A stretch of 64,000 bases of DNA from Oegoconia quadripuncta (Eukaryota; Arthropoda; Insecta; Lepidoptera; Autostichidae), in assembly GCA_949316235.1 (NCBI GenBank), contig OX438751.1, positions 8,642,413 through 8,706,412 of the forward strand. Reading direction: 5' to 3'. The notes beneath the pieces are model-generated. The model did no database searches and was not told the DNA's origin. It saw only the letters and a program-made list of their open reading frames with translations. Each line of letters begins with the position of its first letter. Within the stretch, counting starts at the first letter, position 1. A program made the position numbers and the translations under genes. Shown piece after piece: positions 63,840 through 64,000 of this stretch.

Positions 63840-64000
63840 TTATTAGCTGTCCTTACGCGCGATTAATAACTTTATCGCGGATATGGTAATTGTTTATCCC
63901 GGGGGAACTACTCACTTTATCGGGAAAAAAATATTCTATGTTCAATCCAGGGTATGTTCAACCTATACGGGTGTAACATTTAGATCGGTCAGTATGGGAA
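63840..64000 (+). repeat. RTE-tail type repeat (family C), runs off window
   Basis: attagctgtccttacgcgcg, taactttatcgcggatatgg, tatcccgggggaac and gttcaatccagggtatgttc. Related to 3160-3260. Confidence 0.5.

Noticed and set aside
1..64000. tRNA, rRNA or spliceosomal RNA genes
   Set aside because: Only tRNA-derived SINE fragments with isolated A- or B-box-like strings were seen; no complete cloverleaf.

Overview
The window comes from an insect genome, most likely a moth or butterfly. The DNA is AT-rich with short introns, mariner elements, RTE- and Jockey-type LINE remnants, and scattered palindromes of the TAGGTACCTA type. The organism call is an inference from repeat content and protein divergence.

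Positions 1-23960 hold the 3' part of one gene on the + strand. It is the homologue of TRRAP (Drosophila Nipped-A, yeast Tra1), the giant PIKK-family pseudokinase scaffold of SAGA and NuA4/Tip60 histone acetyltransferase complexes. I could chain 33 exons with matching phases. They encode the last ~2315 residues (HEAT/TPR solenoid, FAT, PI3K-like pseudokinase, FATC) and end in TAA at 23958-23960. About 1500 N-terminal residues lie upstream of the window. Two introns use GC donors. One intron carries a 43-bp copy of the exon next to it, and another carries three decayed tandem copies of the exon end before it. The introns also contain a MITE and antisense LINE fragments.

Positions 23961-64000 contain no confidently recognised host protein-coding gene. 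A CpG-rich block at 25260-25500, an initiator-like site at 25543 and a consensus splice donor at 25724/25725 suggest a promoter and noncoding first exon of a second + strand gene, whose first intron may fill much of the rest. Other CpG-rich islands of 100-200 bp dot this tract. One of them (46333-46362) has a TATA/initiator pair at canonical spacing, and another (56154-56330, minus strand) reads like a C-terminal coding exon.

The remaining content is mobile DNA and repeats. There is a complete mariner (61600-62877) with an uninterrupted 351-residue DD34D transposase, near-identical terminal inverted repeats and TA on both sides, plus a decayed second mariner (about 36040-37030). A 2.5-kb element (41076-43578) is bounded by 28-bp inverted repeats starting GGGCC and an ATTT direct repeat. 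It is peppered with a CAGGGGACTG motif and encodes a frameshifted, very basic coiled-coil protein; I consider it the least conventional object here. There are also two copies of a TA-flanked palindromic MITE, two striking hairpins, an 84-bp minisatellite open on both strands, and remnants of several LINE and SINE families.
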